In this document: positions 6,059-8,843 of the stretch, piece after piece
Numbering within the stretch: the first letter of the stretch is position 1
Layout of the letters: each line of letters starts with the position of its first letter
Assembly (NCBI GenBank): GCA_020438245.1
Contig: JAGQUY010000005.1
Location: forward strand, 1 to 8,843
Reading direction: 5' to 3'
From: Bacteroidota bacterium
GTDB lineage: Bacteria; CLD3; SB21
DNA: 8,843 nt
The notes under the pieces: generated by a model
The model's input: only the letters and a program-made list of their open reading frames with translations
What the model was told of the DNA's origin: nothing
Databases searched by the model: none
Program-made: the position numbers and the translations under genes

Positions 6059-7742
6059 ATACTGAATGCATGAGAGATCGCGCATTTTCCAATGCGGCGG
6101 GAGTTATCTCGCGACCGCCAAGCAATTTGGCTATTTCGACCACCCTTGCCTCGCCCGACAGTTCCTCTACCACTGTTTGAGCAGCCTTGGAAGACTGCAG
6201 TTTTGAGACAGAATAATGGCGATCGGCAAATCCTGCAATTTGCGGTAAGTGCGTAATGCAAATAACCTGGTGCGTTTTCGAAAGCCTGCAAAGTGCCTCG
6301 CCCACCGCTTGCGCAATTCTGCCGCTAATACCAACGTCAATTTCGTCGAAGACCAGAGTCGGGATCTGATCAGCCTTGGCAAGTGCGGACTTTAGCGCCA
6401 ACATGATCCTGGAAATCTCGCCGCCAGACGCAATTTTTGCAAGTGCACGGGGTGGTTCGCCGGGGTTAGCAGAAAGCATGAATTCGATTTTATCCAATCC
6501 AACTTGAGTGGCAGACGCGGGTAAGCTGGCCGGATTGGGTGGCTCTTCGTCTATTTCATCAAAAGCCACCTCGAAGCGGGTCCCATGCATGCCAAGTTGT
6601 TTCAAGAATCCGATAATTTCCTGCTGGAGAGCCGGTGCCGCCTGCTTCCGTAACTTGGAAAGTCCAAGTGCCGTGCTGAGATAGGATTTCACGGCATCAC
6701 GTACCTGATTCTCCAAATTACGCGCCACTTCTTCAAAGCTTTCCGAGACTCGAAGGGCTTCTTGCAGCTCTGCCTTTCTTTTCAGGATGTCGTCAATGGT
6801 TCCGAATTTCTTCTTCAATCGTTGAATGGACAGTTGTCGCTGACGGATTTCTTCCAACCGATCTGGGTCGAAGGATATTCGGTTACGGTAATCACCTACC
6901 CATCGAGAGACCTCTTCCAGCGATATCATTGCATTGTCGAATTGATCGACAATAGGTCCAAATTTTCCATCTATGGTCTTTAGATCTTCAAAGTCTCTTT
7001 TCAAGGCGGCCAATTGCGAAGTAATTGACTCATCCGTGTCGTACAGACTTTGGTAAATTCGTTGTGTGATAACTGCCAGTCGCTCTGCACTTCCCGCGAC
7101 TCTTTCTTCCTCCAACAAACTCTCGTCTTCATTCGGAACCGGCTCCACTGCCAGAATTTCTTTAAGCTCCCGATTGAACAAATCCCGGTCGTCCTGAAAA
7201 CGCCGACGTCGATCAAGGAGTTCATTCAGGTCGGCACGGAGCTTGTTATATGTCAAGAAGTGCTGGCGACACGTGTCGATCTCTGCCTGGTTGCCAGCAA
7301 ACGCGTCCAAGTAGCCGATATGCGTTTGCGTACGCAGGAGCGACTGATGCTCATGCTGGCCATGAAGATCCACCAGTGCCTCTCCCAGCAATCTTAGCGC
7401 GTTGTTGGTAATCAGGTTGTCATTGGCAAAGCACCGATTCTGGCCTTTGATGGAAATCTCGCGACGAATGAGGATCTCGCCCTGCTGGCTTTCTATGCCT
7501 TCGCTTTGTAGAAGCCCACGCACGCCATCGGTAAGATCAAAAACGGCTTCAAGAACGGCTCTTTCGGAGCCCGTACGGATAAGGTCCATTGAAGCACGGT
7601 CTCCAAGGATCATAGACATGGCCCCGACCAAAATGGACTTTCCTGCGCCCGTTTCTCCTGTGAAGATATTGAGCCCCGAACCAAATTCAATTTGCGCATC
7701 TTCGATGAGAGCGAAGTTTTTTACAGACAGGGACTTCAGCAT
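6057..7742 (-). CDS. recN: DNA repair protein RecN
   Basis: RecN is an SMC-like ATPase of recombinational double-strand-break repair that bridges DNA ends or sister chromatids in the nucleoid. The 561-aa product starts with the family sequence MLKSLSVKNFALIED, followed by Walker A GETGAGKS (29-36). The conserved DLHGQHEHQSLL motif is at about 128-139. A charged, coiled-coil-prone middle (about 160-380) follows. The C-terminal half-site has ABC signature SGGEISR (439-445), Walker B TLVFDE (462-467), the DVGISG segment (469-474) and the H-loop ITHLPQIA with His498. Length is typical (about 550-570). The ATG at 7742 lies 13 nt after the ribH stop, with no clear Shine-Dalgarno. No SOS box was recognised; it appears to rely on an upstream promoter of the packed gene block. 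Confidence 0.97.
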   Translation of the reverse strand: MLKSLSVKNFALIEDAQIEFGSGLNIFTGETGAGKSILVGAMSMILGDRASMDLIRTGSERAVLEAVFDLTDGVRGLLQSEGIESQQGEILIRREISIKGQNRCFANDNLITNNALRLLGEALVDLHGQHEHQSLLRTQTHIGYLDAFAGNQAEIDTCRQHFLTYNKLRADLNELLDRRRRFQDDRDLFNRELKEILAVEPVPNEDESLLEEERVAGSAERLAVITQRIYQSLYDTDESITSQLAALKRDFEDLKTIDGKFGPIVDQFDNAMISLEEVSRWVGDYRNRISFDPDRLEEIRQRQLSIQRLKKKFGTIDDILKRKAELQEALRVSESFEEVARNLENQVRDAVKSYLSTALGLSKLRKQAAPALQQEIIGFLKQLGMHGTRFEVAFDEIDEEPPNPASLPASATQVGLDKIEFMLSANPGEPPRALAKIASGGEISRIMLALKSALAKADQIPTLVFDEIDVGISGRIAQAVGEALCRLSKTHQVICITHLPQIAGFADRHYSVSKLQSSKAAQTVVEELSGEARVVEIAKLLGGREITPAALENARSLMHSV

Positions 7743-7755
7743 GTTTGGAGAGCGG

Positions 7756-8217
7756 TTATTTTAGAGTCTTGAAAAGGTTGGCCATTTCAATTGCAGAAAG
7801 CGCCGCATCCCAGCCCTTATTTCCGCCTTTGGTGCCGGCTCTTTCAATAGCTTCTTCAATGGTATCACAGGTCAAAACGCCAAAAATCGTCGGCGTGCCC
7901 GTTTGCAGGGCTACTTGACCGATTCCTTTTGCGGCTTCGCCTGCAACGTAGTCGAAATGTGCCGTCTTACCGCGGATTACGGCACCAAGGCAAATGATGG
8001 CGTCATACTGGGCCATCTGAGCAAGCTTCAGCGCCACCACTGGGATCTCAAAGGACCCCGGGACCTTAATAACATCAATATCTTCCTGTTTCACATTGTG
8101 ACGTATCAGGCAATCTGAAGCGCCTTCCAGAAGCTTGTCGGTGATGAAGCTGTTGAATCTGGAAATCACAATGGCGAACTTAAGGTTGCTCGCGACCAAG
8201 AATCCTTCTTTTTTCAT
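7756..8217 (-). CDS. ribH: 6,7-dimethyl-8-ribityllumazine synthase
   Basis: RibH condenses 5-amino-6-ribitylaminouracil with 3,4-dihydroxy-2-butanone 4-phosphate to form lumazine, the penultimate step of riboflavin synthesis. The 153-aa product contains SRFNSFI (19-25), VPGSFEIP (52-59), GAVIRGKTAHFDYV (78-91) with the catalytic His at 87, and the C-terminal FGVLTCDTIEEAIERAGTK (112-130) and NKGWDAA (133-139). Length matches the family. The ATG at 8217 shares one base with the upstream gene's stop (TGATG), which indicates translational coupling. A TTG one codon earlier is less likely. No other riboflavin gene is in the window, so ribH is detached from a rib operon here. Confidence 0.96.
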   Translation of the reverse strand: MKKEGFLVASNLKFAIVISRFNSFITDKLLEGASDCLIRHNVKQEDIDVIKVPGSFEIPVVALKLAQMAQYDAIICLGAVIRGKTAHFDYVAGEAAKGIGQVALQTGTPTIFGVLTCDTIEEAIERAGTKGGNKGWDAALSAIEMANLFKTLK

Positions 8218-8843
8218 CAAAACTCAATCCTCAGGGTTGGTGCCGCAGTGAATCTCCCGGCTACATTGTATTGACTCGTTATTCGCATTTGTGCATGGAT
8301 TTGGTGATTGGATCGGCCAACAAAAATTACTGCATCCATAACGGAAAGAAGACGATTAATCAGCAAGGCCCCTACCATTCCTCTTGACGCTCCAAAGTGT
8401 TGGTTGCTCTTGTTACGTAACCCTCTGTAATACAGCATATTGTCGGTTGCATTAAATCGTGTGAAACCAGTCTGCGGGAAGTATTGGGAATTCGAGACGG
8501 CGTCGTCCCAGCCTAGGGCAAATTGCTCAGGGTATTTGTAGATCATCTCGTAATACTGCTGACGACCGGTTTCGTAAAGGTGGTGGACTGACGCACCACT
8601 AAGCGTCCCCCACTCATTTTCCGCTTCATCGAGTCGTTGCCGATCAATATCTGAACCACGGCCCAGATATCCGGTTGACAACCCGGTGCTCTGTTCCAGA
8701 AAACTAACATAGTCGTCTGGATTCCAATGAGAATTGGCGTACTTTTCGAAACGCCTTTCGTACTTGCGTCCCTGAGACCTGTTGTAAAAAAACAAGGTCC
8801 ATGCAGTTAGGTCCGCGGCCACAAAGGTCAGCGCCACCGCGAG
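8217..8843 (-). CDS. Conserved hypothetical membrane/envelope protein (5' end cut)
   Basis: I do not recognise a named function. The frame is open to the window edge; a GTG at 8837 could be called a start but is probably internal, since the gene seems to begin beyond the window. The visible 208 residues start with a hydrophobic stretch (LAVALTFVAADLTAWTLFF), likely the end of a signal peptide or a membrane segment. Then comes a basic, aromatic segment with NRSQGRKYERRFEKYANSHW and a region rich in Tyr, Trp and Asn. The end contains INRLLSVMDAV, reminiscent of the Asn-x-x-x-Ser-x-x-Asp-Ala motif in uncharacterised envelope proteins of Bacteroidota-like bacteria. The C-terminus APTLRIEF, with a final Phe, resembles an outer-membrane beta-barrel strand. 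It overlaps ribH by one base. Confidence 0.7.
   Translation of the reverse strand, partial: LAVALTFVAADLTAWTLFFYNRSQGRKYERRFEKYANSHWNPDDYVSFLEQSTGLSTGYLGRGSDIDRQRLDEAENEWGTLSGASVHHLYETGRQQYYEMIYKYPEQFALGWDDAVSNSQYFPQTGFTRFNATDNMLYYRGLRNKSNQHFGASRGMVGALLINRLLSVMDAVIFVGRSNHQIHAQMRITSQYNVAGRFTAAPTLRIEF

Noticed and set aside
8218..8220. TTG start for ribH one codon before the ATG
   Set aside because: The ATG at 8217 directly follows, shares a base with the upstream stop (TGATG) and needs no rare start.
1..8843. Mobile elements, CRISPR arrays, toxin-antitoxin or defence genes
   Set aside because: No direct-repeat arrays, transposase motifs or target-site duplications were seen. Every long frame is accounted for by core or conserved genes.

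Overview
This is a core chromosomal segment from a bacterium that uses selenium. All protein genes lie on the minus strand; one tRNA gene is on the plus strand. I see no phage, insertion sequence, CRISPR array or defence cassette. The lineage is uncertain. A partial membrane-associated protein at the right edge resembles uncharacterised proteins of Bacteroidota/Ignavibacteria-like genomes, and the two promoters I can read fit both a sigma-70 pattern and the Bacteroidota -33/-7 pattern. These suggest the FCB superphylum or a related candidate phylum. However, nusA has a textbook AGGAGG Shine-Dalgarno, so Bacteroidota proper is not certain.

Left block (1-4137, minus strand): the conserved transcription/translation operon rimP-nusA-infB. 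infB runs off the left edge. The operon appears to start from a TTGCAT-17-TATCTT promoter. Between promoter and rimP lies a full intrinsic-terminator hairpin whose U-tract abuts the rimP ATG. It is either an attenuator for an operon that encodes the termination factor NusA, or a barrier against read-through from the right-hand block.

Centre (about 4164-4379): a compact divergent promoter region. The rimP promoter points left and a tRNA-Ala(GGC) promoter points right. Their -35 hexamers sit in the two arms of one 8-bp inverted repeat. The tRNA gene lacks an encoded CCA and is followed by an intrinsic terminator that overlaps the 3' end of the convergent DUF1684 gene.

Right block (4378-8843, minus strand): a tightly packed set in the order (5' to 3') partial conserved hypothetical protein, ribH (lumazine synthase), recN (SMC-like DNA repair ATPase), selD (selenophosphate synthetase) and a DUF1684 lipoprotein. 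Neighbouring genes overlap or are separated by 13 nt or less, so co-transcription is likely, although the products belong to unrelated pathways.

The most important observation is in selD. The open frame from the first usable start downstream lacks the N-terminal catalytic segment. Reading upstream through one in-frame UGA recovers the SelD N-terminus, with the UGA exactly where other SelD proteins carry the catalytic Cys/Sec, three residues before the catalytic lysine. selD is therefore a selenoprotein gene at 5006-6049 with a TTG start and Sec at residue 16. Two abutting RNA hairpins follow the UGA. The second has the same GCAGGUCUGC apex I remember from the E. coli fdhF SECIS element, though it lies unusually far from the UGA.
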